DNA of 33,847 nt, taken from assembly GCA_016208425.1 (NCBI GenBank), contig JACQYA010000042.1:1-33847 (forward strand). Reading direction: 5' to 3'. This stretch comes from Betaproteobacteria bacterium (lineage in GTDB: Bacteria; Pseudomonadota; Gammaproteobacteria; Burkholderiales; Rhodocyclaceae). Position numbers and translations under genes: made by a program. The notes under the pieces were generated by a model that worked only from the letters and a program-made list of their open reading frames with translations, ran no database searches and was not told where the DNA came from. Numbering within the stretch: position 1 is the stretch's first letter; every line of letters begins with the position of its first letter. Of the stretch, positions 8,114 to 16,586 are shown one piece after another.

Positions 8114-11100
8114 GGTTCTGCCCATGCCGGGTTGGTGGGTTCGACCCGGCGCGATGCCGCGCATGGCCGGGAAAAAAACGTCGCACGACGACGAAAAACA
8201 CCGGCACCAGGAAGACCGCCAGCACGGTCGCGCCGATCATGCCGCCCATCACGCCGGTGCCGATCGCGTGCCGGCTTTGCGCGCCGGCGCCGCTGGAGAT
8301 GGCGAGCGGCAGCACGCCAAGGATGAAGGCGATGGATGTCATCAAAATGGGCCGGAAACGCAGCCGGCAGGCTTCCAGCGTGGCGTCGATGACGCTCATG
8401 CCGCGCTCGTTCAGTTCGCGGGCGAACTCGATAATCAGAATGGCGTTTTTCGACGACAGGCCGATGATGGCGATCAGGCCGACCTTGAAGTAGACATCGT
8501 TCGGCAGCCCGCGCAGCAGTACCGCGAGCACCGCGCCGAAGATGCCGAGCGGCACGACGAGGAGGACGGCGAAGGGGATCGACCAGCTCTCGTAGAGCGC
8601 CGCCAGCGCGAGGAAGACGACAATCAGCGAGAGCGCGAAGAGGAAGGGCGCCTGGTCGCCGGAAACCTTTTCTTCCAGCGATGTGCTCGACCACTCGAAG
8701 CCGAAGCCCGCCGGCAGCCTGGTCGCCATTTCCTCCATCGCCGCCATCGCCTCGCCGGTGCTCTTGCCGGGCGCCGCGCTGCCGGAAATTTTCACCGACG
8801 GCAAGCCGTTATAGCGGTCGACCTTGGGCAAGCCGACCTGCCAGCGCGGCTTGGCGATTTCCCCGAGTTGCACCATTTCGCCGCGCGTGTTGCGCACCGG
8901 CAGGCGCAGGATGTCTTCCGGCGTTTTGCGCAGATCGGCGTCGGCCTGCATCTGCACGCGCAGGATGCGGCCCTGGCGCACGAAGTCGTTGACGTAGGCG
9001 ACGCCGAGCGTGGCTTGCAGCGTGTCGTTGAGGCTGGCGAGATCGACCGAAAGGGCACGCGCCTTGGCGCGGTCGATGTCGAGCGCGATCTGCGGCGCCG
9101 GTTCCTGGCCTTCCGGGCGGACGTTGGCCAGCGCCTTGTTCTGCGCGGCCATGCCGAGCAACAGGTTGCGCGCCTCCATCAGCTTCTCGCGGCCCTGACC
9201 GGAACGATCCTGCAAGCGGAAGTCGAAGCCGCCAATGGCGCCCAGTTCGGGGATCGGCGGCACATTCACCGCCAGCACGAAAGCCTGTTTGACGGAGGAC
9301 ATGGCGCGGTTGCCGCGTTGCACGATGGATTGCACGGAATTTTCGGGCGCCTTGCGCTCGTTCCAGTCTTTCAGCCGGACGAAAGCGAGCGCCGCGTTCT
9401 GGCCGCGCCCGAAGAAGGAGAAACCGAGCACGCCGATCACATGCGCGACTTCCGGCTGCTTGAGGTAGAACCGTTCGACCTCCGACAGCACCTCCTGCGT
9501 GCGCTCGCGCGTCGCGCCAGGCGGCAACTGCATCATGGTGATGAAGTAGCCCTGATCCTCGTCCGGCAGAAAACTGCCGGGCAGGCGGGTAAACAGCAAA
9601 CCGACCGCGCCGATGATGGCGACGTAAACCAGCAGCCAGCGCCCGGTGCGACCGAGGATACGGGCGACGGCGGCGCGGTAGCGTTCGCTGGTGCGCGCGA
9701 AGGAGCGGTTGAACCAGCCGAGGAATCCCGTCTCCGGCATGACGTGGCCAGCCGCCATCGGCTTGAGCAGCGACGCGCACATCGCCGGCGTCAGCGTCAA
9801 CGCCATCAGCGCCGAGAAGAACATGGTCAGCACCAGTGTCACCGCGAACTGGCGGTAGATGGCGCCGACCGAACCGCCGAAAAAGGCCATCGGCACGAAC
9901 ACCGCGCAAAGCACCAGCGTAATGCCGACGATCGCGCCGATGATCTGATCCATCGCCTTGCGCGTCGCTTCGCGCGGAGCCAGACCTTCCTCGCTCATGA
10001 TCCGTTCGACGTTCTCGACGACGACGATGGCGTCGTCCACGACGATGCCGATCGCCAGCACCATGGCGAACAGGGTCAGCACGTTGATCGAATAGCCGAG
10101 CAGGTAAAGCCCGGTCATCGCGCCGATCAGCGCGACCGGCACGACCACGGCGGGAATCAGCGTGGCGCGCAGGTTGCCGAGGAAGAGGTACATCACCAGG
10201 AAGACCAGCGCCATCGCTTCGAGCAAGGTCACGACGACTTCGGTGATCGAAATGTCGACGAAGCGGCTGGTGTCGTAGGGGATGTCCCAGGCGATGCCTT
10301 CGGGGAAATAGCGTTCCAGCTCCTTCATCCGCGCCTTGACCGCGCGGGCGACTTCCAGCGCGTTGCCGTCGGGCGCGACGCGCACGGCCATCGCCGCCGT
10401 CGGCTTGCCGTCGAGGCGGGCGAAGATGTCGTAGTTCTGCGCGCCAAGCTCGACGCGGGCGATGTCCTTGACCTTGACCGTCGAACCGTCGGGCTGCGTC
10501 TTGACCAGGATGTTGCCGAATTCTTCCGGCGTCGTCAGGCGGCTGCGCGCGAGAATCACGGCGTTCAACTGCTGGCCCGGAGACGCCGGGTTTTGCCCCA
10601 GCTCGCCGGTGGCGAGCTGGACGTTCTGCGCCCGGATGGCGCTCGCTACGTCGCTCGGCGCAATGTTGTAGCCGTGCAGCTTGGCCGGGTTCAGCCAGAT
10701 GCGCATCGAGTATTCGGTGCCGAACAGAATCGCTTCGCCGACGCCCTTGACGCGGCGGATCTGGTCGAGCACGCCGGCCGCCGCGTAGCTGCCGAGAGCC
10801 ACCGCTGTCTGGCTGTCGTTCGGCGAATAGAGGCTGACGAAGAGCAGATAGTTGCGCTGCGGCTTGGTCACCGGCACGCCGAGGCGGCGCACGTCGTCGG
10901 GCAGGCGCGCCTCGACGCGCTTGTAGCGGTTCTGCGCTTCGACCGAGGCGACGTCGACGTTGGTGCCGGCCTCGAAGGTCAGGGTCAGCGAACCGACGCC
11001 GAGTTCCGATGCGGCCTCCATGTAGAGCAGGCGCTCGATGCCGTTCATCTCCTGCTCGATGAGCGCTGTGACGGTCTCTTCGATCACCTCGGCGGAGGCG

Positions 11101-11255
11101 CCGGGGTAGGTGATGTTGAAGGCGATGGACGGCTGCGCGACCGGCGGATATTGCGAGACGGGCAGCTTTTTTAGCGCCAGCGAGCCGGCGAGCAGGATCA
11201 CCAGCGCGATCACCCAAGCGAACACCGGCCGGTCGATAAAGAATTTGGCGAGCAT
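8106..11255 (-). CDS. HAE1-family RND multidrug efflux permease (AcrB/MexB-like)
   Basis: The 1049-residue inner-membrane proton antiporter has the full length of AcrB. It opens MLAKFFIDRPVFAWVIALVI and has the TM4 proton-relay Asp pair in IVVDDAIVVVENVERIM. It also has the porter-domain motif GTNVDVASVEAQNRYKRVEARLP and a C-terminal TM bundle with GLIAIIGLSSKNAILIIEFA. It captures hydrophobic drugs, dyes or solvents from the periplasm; the substrate cannot be read from sequence. It follows the fusion-protein gene after three bases and overlaps the outer-membrane factor gene. Confidence 0.95.
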   Translation of the reverse strand: MLAKFFIDRPVFAWVIALVILLAGSLALKKLPVSQYPPVAQPSIAFNITYPGASAEVIEETVTALIEQEMNGIERLLYMEAASELGVGSLTLTFEAGTNVDVASVEAQNRYKRVEARLPDDVRRLGVPVTKPQRNYLLFVSLYSPNDSQTAVALGSYAAAGVLDQIRRVKGVGEAILFGTEYSMRIWLNPAKLHGYNIAPSDVASAIRAQNVQLATGELGQNPASPGQQLNAVILARSRLTTPEEFGNILVKTQPDGSTVKVKDIARVELGAQNYDIFARLDGKPTAAMAVRVAPDGNALEVARAVKARMKELERYFPEGIAWDIPYDTSRFVDISITEVVVTLLEAMALVFLVMYLFLGNLRATLIPAVVVPVALIGAMTGLYLLGYSINVLTLFAMVLAIGIVVDDAIVVVENVERIMSEEGLAPREATRKAMDQIIGAIVGITLVLCAVFVPMAFFGGSVGAIYRQFAVTLVLTMFFSALMALTLTPAMCASLLKPMAAGHVMPETGFLGWFNRSFARTSERYRAAVARILGRTGRWLLVYVAIIGAVGLLFTRLPGSFLPDEDQGYFITMMQLPPGATRERTQEVLSEVERFYLKQPEVAHVIGVLGFSFFGRGQNAALAFVRLKDWNERKAPENSVQSIVQRGNRAMSSVKQAFVLAVNVPPIPELGAIGGFDFRLQDRSGQGREKLMEARNLLLGMAAQNKALANVRPEGQEPAPQIALDIDRAKARALSVDLASLNDTLQATLGVAYVNDFVRQGRILRVQMQADADLRKTPEDILRLPVRNTRGEMVQLGEIAKPRWQVGLPKVDRYNGLPSVKISGSAAPGKSTGEAMAAMEEMATRLPAGFGFEWSSTSLEEKVSGDQAPFLFALSLIVVFLALAALYESWSIPFAVLLVVPLGIFGAVLAVLLRGLPNDVYFKVGLIAIIGLSSKNAILIIEFARELNERGMSVIDATLEACRLRFRPILMTSIAFILGVLPLAISSGAGAQSRHAIGTGVMGGMIGATVLAVFLVPVFFVVVRRFFPGHARHRAGSNPPTRHGQNHE

Positions 11256-11258
11256 CGG

Positions 11259-12470
11259 TCAGCCCGCCTTCTTGTCGGCGGCCGCAGTTGTTGGGTTTGC
11301 GGGAGCGGCGGGCGCGGGCGCGACGCTCGCGGGAACCGGTTTGACGACCGAGCCGGGTTTGGCCTTCTGCAAACCGTTGACGATGACCCGCTCGCCGACC
11401 TTCAAGCCGTCGGCGACGATCCAGTCGGCGCCGCTCATGCCGCCCGTCTTGACCGGCCGCACCGCGACCTTGCCGTCGTCGCCGACCACCATAACGGTGT
11501 GTCCGAGCGGCCCCATCTGCACCGCGCGCTGCGGCAAACGGATCACATTGTCCATCGTCGCCTGCGGGAAACGGATGCGGACGAACATGCCGGGCAGCAG
11601 CTCGCGCCTGGGATTGGGGAATTCGGCGCGCAGCGTGACGGCACCGGTGTTCGGGTCTATCGCCAGGTCGGAAAAGGTCAGCCTGCCTTTTTGCACATAG
11701 TTGCTGCCGTCTTCCAGCACCAGTACCAGTGCGGCGCCGGTGTCGCCGGCCGCGCGCATTCTGCCCGACTGGAAAGCGCTTTTGAGCCGCAGCAGCTCGG
11801 AACCGCTCTGCGTGAAGTTGGCGTAAATCGGGTCGAGTTGCTCGATCAAGGCCAGTTGCGTCGCCTCGCCCTTGCCGACCAGCGCGCCTTCCGTGACCAG
11901 CGCGCGACCGATGCGGCCGGAGATCGGGGCGAGGACGTTGGCGTTTTCCAGATCGAGCTCGGCTTTGGCGAGCGCCGCTTCGGCCTGTTTTTGCCGTGCG
12001 GCAGCGACATCGAATTCCTGCTGGCTCACCGCCTTCACGTCGAGCAACGGCCGGTAACGCTCGACTGTGACCCGCGCCAGCGACAGGTCGGCGCGCGCCG
12101 ATTCGGCAGCCGCCCTGTAGGTGCGCGCATCGATCTGGAACAGCGGCGTCCCGGCGATAACGTCGGAACCTTCAGAAAACAAACGTTTTTCGACCACCCC
12201 TTCGACGCGCGCCCTGACTTGGGCCGAACGCACGGCCTGCAAGCGGCCCGGCAGATCCTGCGTCAGCGTTGCGCCGCCGGTTCCGGCCAGCATGACATCG
12301 ACCTCGGGCGGCGGCATGCTCACCCCCGGCCCTCCCTGCCCGCCCGGCGCATCGGAACCGCAGCCGGCGAGAACCAGAAGCACGGCCAGCAGCGCCGGCC
12401 CTCCTCCGGCATGAAGCGGTCTCGGCGCGCGACGGCAAATACGCGGGGGGTGGGGCTTCTGGGTCGGCAT
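11259..12470 (-). CDS. RND efflux periplasmic adaptor (membrane fusion protein, AcrA/MexA-like)
   Basis: The 403-residue lipoprotein has a lipobox LVLAGC in the first 40 residues. The HlyD/AcrA core follows: PGRLQAVRSAQVRARVEGVVEKRLFSEGSDVIAGTPLFQID (barrel-sandwich), a helical hairpin, then the beta-barrel segment LDPIYANFTQSGSELLRLK and a C-terminal membrane-proximal domain. It links the permease and the outer-membrane channel. ATG 12470 is selected because a GGAG motif lies upstream and the signal peptide begins there. It is the first gene of the operon. No TetR or MarR regulator is adjacent, which is unusual for such operons. Confidence 0.93.
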   Translation of the reverse strand: MPTQKPHPPRICRRAPRPLHAGGGPALLAVLLVLAGCGSDAPGGQGGPGVSMPPPEVDVMLAGTGGATLTQDLPGRLQAVRSAQVRARVEGVVEKRLFSEGSDVIAGTPLFQIDARTYRAAAESARADLSLARVTVERYRPLLDVKAVSQQEFDVAAARQKQAEAALAKAELDLENANVLAPISGRIGRALVTEGALVGKGEATQLALIEQLDPIYANFTQSGSELLRLKSAFQSGRMRAAGDTGAALVLVLEDGSNYVQKGRLTFSDLAIDPNTGAVTLRAEFPNPRRELLPGMFVRIRFPQATMDNVIRLPQRAVQMGPLGHTVMVVGDDGKVAVRPVKTGGMSGADWIVADGLKVGERVIVNGLQKAKPGSVVKPVPASVAPAPAAPANPTTAAADKKAG

Positions 12471-12864
12471 GTCGGTTCTCCGCTGGAGGTGCGTTTGTTC
12501 GGGTCGGGGGTCGCGGCCGGAGGAAACCGGCGAGCGCGAAAGCAGCAGTTTACACCGCACGGCGCCAGCCGGTAGTTCGTGAAATGGCTTGCAACAGGTT
12601 TCCGGCGACGTGTCGATATGGCCGTCAGGCACAACAGTGTGCGCTAACCCGAAGCGGGTCGATTTGTCGCAACCGGGATACCGGATTCGGGCACGGCCAG
12701 CGCAACCCGATCCAGCAAAGCCTGCATCTCGGCAATCACCGCCGCCCGGTTCAGCGGCTCATCCAGAGCCACATCGCCTTCTTCGTGGCGGGTCGGGGCG
12801 GCAAGTACACACCACCTTCTTGTCATTCTTTCGAGGAAGCGCTGTAGGAGGTGTCGGCAAGCTG
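12471..12864. other. Promoter-side spacer of the efflux operon; no firm gene
   Basis: About 400 bases lie between the efflux operon start and the mobile element. A minus-strand frame (12644-12826, product ending RVALAVPESGIPVATNRPASG) looks protein-like but has no ribosome site or recognised family. If the element is removed together with one copy of the 5-bp duplication, that frame stays open into the sequence at 21112-21170, giving about 97 codons without a stop. This may be a small gene split by the insertion or may be chance in GC-rich DNA. Confidence 0.4.
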
Positions 12865-12869
12865 GAAGT
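12865..12869. repeat. 5-bp target-site duplication, left copy (GAAGT)
   Basis: GAAGT stands directly outside the TG terminus of the element and is repeated exactly at 21107-21111 outside the CA terminus. A 5-bp duplication is the hallmark of Mu-type transposition. Confidence 0.9.
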
Positions 12870-12876
12870 TGAAGGG

Positions 12877-13100
12877 GGGCAATTGGTTTGAAATACCGGG
12901 ATAAGGCGAGGCTTGGGCGGACTCGTGCGGATAGTTGGACGAGAAACGAGCAACGGCAAGGGTTTGAGGGCCGTTGCTTCCAAGCTGCCGAAAAAAGGTG
13001 GTTTGAAACGTGACCGCCGGAATTATCGAAAATCCGCCAAAAGGGTGAAATACGGACAAGGCACGAGCCTTACGCCGTTTGTTTCATATCAATAGCGGAA
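12877..13100. promoter_or_regulatory. Left-end transposase binding sites (L1-L4)
   Basis: Four copies of a roughly 22-bp motif, approximate consensus CCGnAAAnTGGTnTGAAAyrnG, lie in the non-coding left end. L1 is at 12877-12898, L2 at 12988-13012 and L3 at 13033-13055, all in direct orientation. L4 at 13078-13100 is inverted (TTTCATATCAATAGCGGAA). Mu ends likewise carry several MuA sites, some inverted on the left side. The spacing differs from Mu. Positions were aligned by eye, so edges may shift by a few bases. The 290 bases from the terminus to the repressor stop hold no gene. Confidence 0.65.
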
Positions 13101-13159
13101 AGTGGGGAGCGCTATCCGCTCTCGAACACAACGGCGAAAGAAAATTGCGCGGTACGAAA

Positions 13160-13801
13160 TTAGCCGAAGACCAGCTTGACCGCTTCCCTGACCATAGATT
13201 CGTCAATCTTGCCGCTGCTGGTTGATGCACGGCACAGCATCGCAATCACGCCGGCCTTCTTGGAGGCAGGAACTGAAACGTCATCTGGCAAAAGCGCCTC
13301 AACTTGCTCAATCACACCAGCCAATACGGCAGTGTCAAGCTGATTACCGGCAAGCTCTCGTATCAGCGGAGAGTTATCCACTAAAGGTGCGGCAACCTTT
13401 AGATATTCAGCCTCTAAAGCTATTCGCCATTTTCCAAAATTGACCAAACCTGATCGTTCAAGAGCTGCGTGATGTTCCTTCATGCGGCTCTCTACCAACT
13501 CGCTTGATTGAAGAATATCAGTCTCAGAAATACCCAAAATAGACGCAAAAGCACGACCGAAGTCACGAAACTCTTCGTTAAGCGAAGCTCGTAATAGTTG
13601 GTCCCTGCCTCTTTCAGTCAACACGTAGGCAACGTCCACACCGATAGAACTCGCGGACTCCAAATAATTGGAATCCGGGGATCGCTCATCATTTTCGTAA
13701 GTTGACTGAGCGCGTCTGCGCACACCGCACGCATTGGCAAATTGCTCCTGGGTCATCCCAAGGCGTTCGCGTTCCTGCTTTAACCTTTTTCCGATGGACA
13801 T
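13160..13801 (-). CDS. XRE-family repressor of the Mu-like element (c-type)
   Basis: The protein has 213 residues from ATG 13801. Residues 1-60 form an HTH_XRE domain (IGKRLKQERERLGMTQEQFANACGVRRRAQSTYENDERSPD). The remaining 150 residues are helical and unfamiliar, and I see no LexA-type Ser/Lys cleavage site. It is transcribed away from the transposition genes and sits where Mu places its c repressor, so it probably maintains the dormant state (inference). The frame is open to 13846, giving a possible 15-residue N-terminal extension. Neither start has a strong ribosome site, and 13801 is preferred because the domain begins there. Confidence 0.8.
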   Translation of the reverse strand: MSIGKRLKQERERLGMTQEQFANACGVRRRAQSTYENDERSPDSNYLESASSIGVDVAYVLTERGRDQLLRASLNEEFRDFGRAFASILGISETDILQSSELVESRMKEHHAALERSGLVNFGKWRIALEAEYLKVAAPLVDNSPLIRELAGNQLDTAVLAGVIEQVEALLPDDVSVPASKKAGVIAMLCRASTSSGKIDESMVREAVKLVFG

Positions 13802-13811
13802 TAAAAACCCG

Positions 13812-13856
13812 TTGACAGTGTGTTCATTTGCGCTCACTATGTTCAAACGCGCTCAC
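13812..13856. promoter_or_regulatory. Early control region: promoter -35 and twin 17-bp operators
   Basis: A perfect -35 TTGACA lies at 13812-13817 pointing towards the transposition genes, with only a weak -10 candidate 17 bases on (CACTAT). Two near-identical 17-mers follow: TGTTCATTTGCGCTCAC (13821-13837) and TGTTCAAACGCGCTCAC (13840-13856). They match at 14 of 17 positions, and their starts are 19 bases apart. A partial third copy (TTGCGCTCGA) lies near 13864. The site between the divergent repressor and Ner-like genes suggests they are operators for one or both proteins. Confidence 0.55.
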
Positions 13857-13894
13857 GCAATCTCGCTTGCGCTCGAATGGTAACAGGAGGCCAT

Positions 13895-14119
13895 ATGAAA
13901 GAAAAGCGACTCAAGACAAGGGGAGAAGTAACGGCGGACTTTGCCAACAAGGGAATCAGTATCAGGAGCTGGGCCATCGCCAACGGAATTGCTCCGAGCG
14001 TAGCGCGTAGCGTCCTCAGCGGCCGACTGACCGGCCGGATTGGAGAGAGCCACAAAGCCGCCGTACTGCTTGGTATCAAGCATGGAGAGATAGTCGACCA
14101 GGAGGGAAATCATGCCTGA
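13895..14119 (+). CDS. Small DNA-binding protein, BcepMu gp16 / Ner-like
   Basis: The 74-residue protein starts at ATG 13895 behind a perfect AGGAGG. It has the pattern of the BcepMu gp16-type phage DNA-binding family: an MKxKxxKTRGEV-type start, ISIRSWAIANGIAPSVARSVLSGRLTGRIGESHKAAVLLGIK. This is one helix-turn-helix with a serine-tryptophan turn and a GxSHKxAVxLG third helix. It occupies the ner position of Mu, first gene of the early operon and divergent from the repressor. By analogy it would damp early transcription and repressor synthesis. The assignment to the family is by motif recognition only. Confidence 0.7.
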   Translation: MKEKRLKTRGEVTADFANKGISIRSWAIANGIAPSVARSVLSGRLTGRIGESHKAAVLLGIKHGEIVDQEGNHA

Positions 14120-14330
14120 ACGCTACCTGGTGCGCTGCACCGCTGCTGACGGTTGGGCAATGGCCGGCATCTATTCGGCGGGCCTGACCGTAACCGGAAT
14201 GGTTGCAACTTGGCAACAGGAGCGAGCAACCCGTTATGACTGTCCGACCGCCGCCGCTGGCGCGGCGTCTCGCCTTGCAAAGAAGTTTCGCGGTACGCAA
14301 TGGTCGGCAGAGCCGGTTTTTAGCGAGTAG
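14112..14330 (+). CDS. Small hypothetical protein of the early operon
   Basis: The 72-residue protein starts at ATG 14112 inside the end of the preceding gene (8-base overlap), with GGAGGGAAATC upstream, so translation is coupled. It contains a glycine/alanine-rich centre and ends AKKFRGTQWSAEPVFSE. I recognise no domain. Position and coupling suggest a small accessory factor of the transposition operon. It is a credible gene because of its ribosome site and tight packing, not because of homology. Confidence 0.55.
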   Translation: MPERYLVRCTAADGWAMAGIYSAGLTVTGMVATWQQERATRYDCPTAAAGAASRLAKKFRGTQWSAEPVFSE

Positions 14331-16577
14331 GTGCGAACCGTGGGCGAAAAAAACAGCGTTCAAAGTTCGCACCTGGAAGAGCCAGGTGCGAACTCACTCA
14401 AAATGAGTTCGCCCCCCAACTCAAACCCAATAGACAATGGGGTTGTAGAGATTTCCGGCATTGGTTTGAAATGCAATATCGAATCTCAGGGGTGCGAACT
14501 CGATCTGTTGGCCGGAAAGCTGTTTCTGAACGCAATTGATGTTTCCAAGCTCTTGGAAATTACCGTTCGTAGCGTTCAAAAGAACGCCGTTTCCGGCCGT
14601 TTCCCCGGCGCGCAAAAAGTCACAGAAAACGGTGTAGAAGTCTGGCGTATCCCCTTCGGTAGCCTGCCGGCAGAGGCACAGACGCGCTATCTTCAGGAGC
14701 GCGCCCCCCGGCGCACGCCAGAGGAAGAAAAATCCTACATCCGCAGCCTCAACGCCAAAACGGTTGCCGATGCGCAAGCCGACGCGATCGCGGGCCGGGC
14801 ACCAGCGCGTACCAAGTTGCTTCCCGTGCCAATTCTCGACGATGCGCAAAGCGCGGCGCTTTGGAAGCGCTGGGAACCTGCATCAAACAAAGAGAAGGAC
14901 AAGGCAAAACGCGCCTTGCTGCGTATGCAGGCGTGGGATCGCCACGCGAAAGCCGGCTTGGTCATCAAGTCCGAGATAGAGGCCGCGATCCGCGCTGAGT
15001 TCGGCGATGTGGAAACGTCTCATGCGACGCTGTGGCGCTATCGGCAACGCATCGAGGGGCAACCCCGAGACCTCTGGGCTGTACTGCTGTTGGCTGAATA
15101 CTGCGGGGGCAAGCCAGCGATTGAACTAGAGCCGGACGCCTGGCAATGGTTTGTCTCGGAATGGGGTATCCAGTCAAAACCGCACGTTTCCGTGGTGTAC
15201 CGCCGTTACAAGGCTGAGGCTGTGCAGCGGGGATGGAAGATTCCTTCGGTCGACTGGTTCGCAGATCGTATCAATACGATTCCAATCCCGGTGCAAACCT
15301 ACCTGCGCGACGGTAACAAATCCCTTCAGGAAGCCTTACCGCCCATCGTCCGGGACTATGAAAAACTGCCGATGCACAGCATTTGGTGTTCGGATTTCCG
15401 CCGCCTGGACGTTTGGTGCTGGATGGATGGCGAGGTGTGTCAGCCGCATATGATCGCCTGGCAGGAATTGCGCACCCGCAAGATATTGGCCTGGCGCCTG
15501 GTCAAAAATCCGAACCCTGACGCGGTACGGCTTTGCTTCCGTGATGCCTTGCTCGCCAATGATTCCATGCCAATGAGTATCTACGTGGACAACGGCATGG
15601 AATACGCCGCCAAGTGCAACACGGGCGGCGCTACCCGGCGCAATCGCTTCAAGAAACGCGATGACGATGTTTGGGGTCTGTTCACGCTGCTTAATGTAAA
15701 GATCATTTGGTCTACACCCGGTCACGCCTGGGCGAAGCCGATTGAATCATTCTGGGCTGGCTTCAAGCAGGGACTGGAAAACCGCCGGGAATTCGAGGGC
15801 GCTTACAAGGGTGCATCGCCTGACCAGCGCCCGGAGAATGCCGCGCCGAACAAGGAAAAAGCCGCCGCCGTGGCGATTCCAGAAGCGCGCATCAAGGAAT
15901 TGATCGCCGAAGAAGTGAACGGATTCCATGGACGTGGCCACCGGGGCCACGGCATGAATAGTCGTTCGCCGAACGATGTTTGGGCTGAACTCCAAGCGAC
16001 GCCCGAGCTGCTGCATCGAAAACCGAACGACCAACAACTGAAGCTTTGCCTGGCACGCATGGAAGCGGTGAAGTTGGATCGTTACGGGCAATTCACTTTG
16101 CAGGGCAGTAAATACGGCTCAGAGAAGCTGGCGACCGAACGCTTGCCGAATGTGACCTATACCGTGCTGTTCGATCCAGACAACCTGAGCCGCCCTGTAT
16201 CGGTGTTGCTCAATGGCGAACCGTATGGTGAAGCCGCCCCTATCGGCCCCGTGCAGTTTGGCGACACGGAGGCGGTACGCGAGCACAGCAAGCACAAAGC
16301 CCGCTACCGCAAAGCGATCAAGGCCGTTGCCGAAGCTCACGTTGGCATGACGAGAGCCAAAGTGAGCGCACCAAAACAGAAGAAAGCAGAGCCGCAGCCA
16401 CTACCCGAAAAGCAAGAAATCGCCGCTATCGGCGAAGCGGAATCAGCGGACTCGTTGCTCATGCGACCCCCCGAAGGAACGCAAGACGAGAGCGAACGGC
16501 AGGCTGAAATAGACGCCGATTTTCGCGCATGGCGTGAAGCCGAGAGCAAGAAACCGTCCCCTTACTTTGATGACTGA
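14331..16577 (+). CDS. MuA-type DDE transposase
   Basis: There are 748 residues from GTG 14331, or 724 from ATG 14403. An N-terminal Mu-type winged-helix segment (ISKLL-like VSKLLEITVRSVQKNAVSGRFPGAQ, about 71-95) binds end sites. The RNase-H catalytic core has Asp355 (WCSDF), Asp420 (IYVDNGMEYA) and Glu472 (KPIESFWAGFK), with 65- and 52-residue spacings close to MuA. A C-terminal beta-barrel and basic tail follow, the tail probably contacting the ATPase. It performs replicative transposition with a 5-bp stagger, consistent with the duplication seen. The start is ambiguous: GTG directly follows the previous stop, and ATG 14403 lies after a 12-bp hairpin. Neither has a strong ribosome site. 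Confidence 0.92.
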   Translation: MRTVGEKNSVQSSHLEEPGANSLKMSSPPNSNPIDNGVVEISGIGLKCNIESQGCELDLLAGKLFLNAIDVSKLLEITVRSVQKNAVSGRFPGAQKVTENGVEVWRIPFGSLPAEAQTRYLQERAPRRTPEEEKSYIRSLNAKTVADAQADAIAGRAPARTKLLPVPILDDAQSAALWKRWEPASNKEKDKAKRALLRMQAWDRHAKAGLVIKSEIEAAIRAEFGDVETSHATLWRYRQRIEGQPRDLWAVLLLAEYCGGKPAIELEPDAWQWFVSEWGIQSKPHVSVVYRRYKAEAVQRGWKIPSVDWFADRINTIPIPVQTYLRDGNKSLQEALPPIVRDYEKLPMHSIWCSDFRRLDVWCWMDGEVCQPHMIAWQELRTRKILAWRLVKNPNPDAVRLCFRDALLANDSMPMSIYVDNGMEYAAKCNTGGATRRNRFKKRDDDVWGLFTLLNVKIIWSTPGHAWAKPIESFWAGFKQGLENRREFEGAYKGASPDQRPENAAPNKEKAAAVAIPEARIKELIAEEVNGFHGRGHRGHGMNSRSPNDVWAELQATPELLHRKPNDQQLKLCLARMEAVKLDRYGQFTLQGSKYGSEKLATERLPNVTYTVLFDPDNLSRPVSVLLNGEPYGEAAPIGPVQFGDTEAVREHSKHKARYRKAIKAVAEAHVGMTRAKVSAPKQKKAEPQPLPEKQEIAAIGEAESADSLLMRPPEGTQDESERQAEIDADFRAWREAESKKPSPYFDD
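14365..14393 (+). promoter_or_regulatory. Perfect 12-bp hairpin at the transposase start
   Basis: GTTCGCACCTGG, a five-base loop AAGAG, then CCAGGTGCGAAC. It ends nine bases before ATG 14403. The 9-mer GGTGCGAAC also occurs at 14330-14338 and 14491-14499, so three direct copies and one inverted copy cluster around the transposase start. It could gate translation of the transposase or be a protein binding site. Confidence 0.6.
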
Positions 16578-16586
16578 GGAGAAAAC

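Noticed and set aside
8112-11174. Plus-strand open frame of about 1,020 codons opposite the RND permease
   Set aside because: Composition is typical of an antisense shadow (H, R, D, Q runs, no domain), and the permease is unmistakable.
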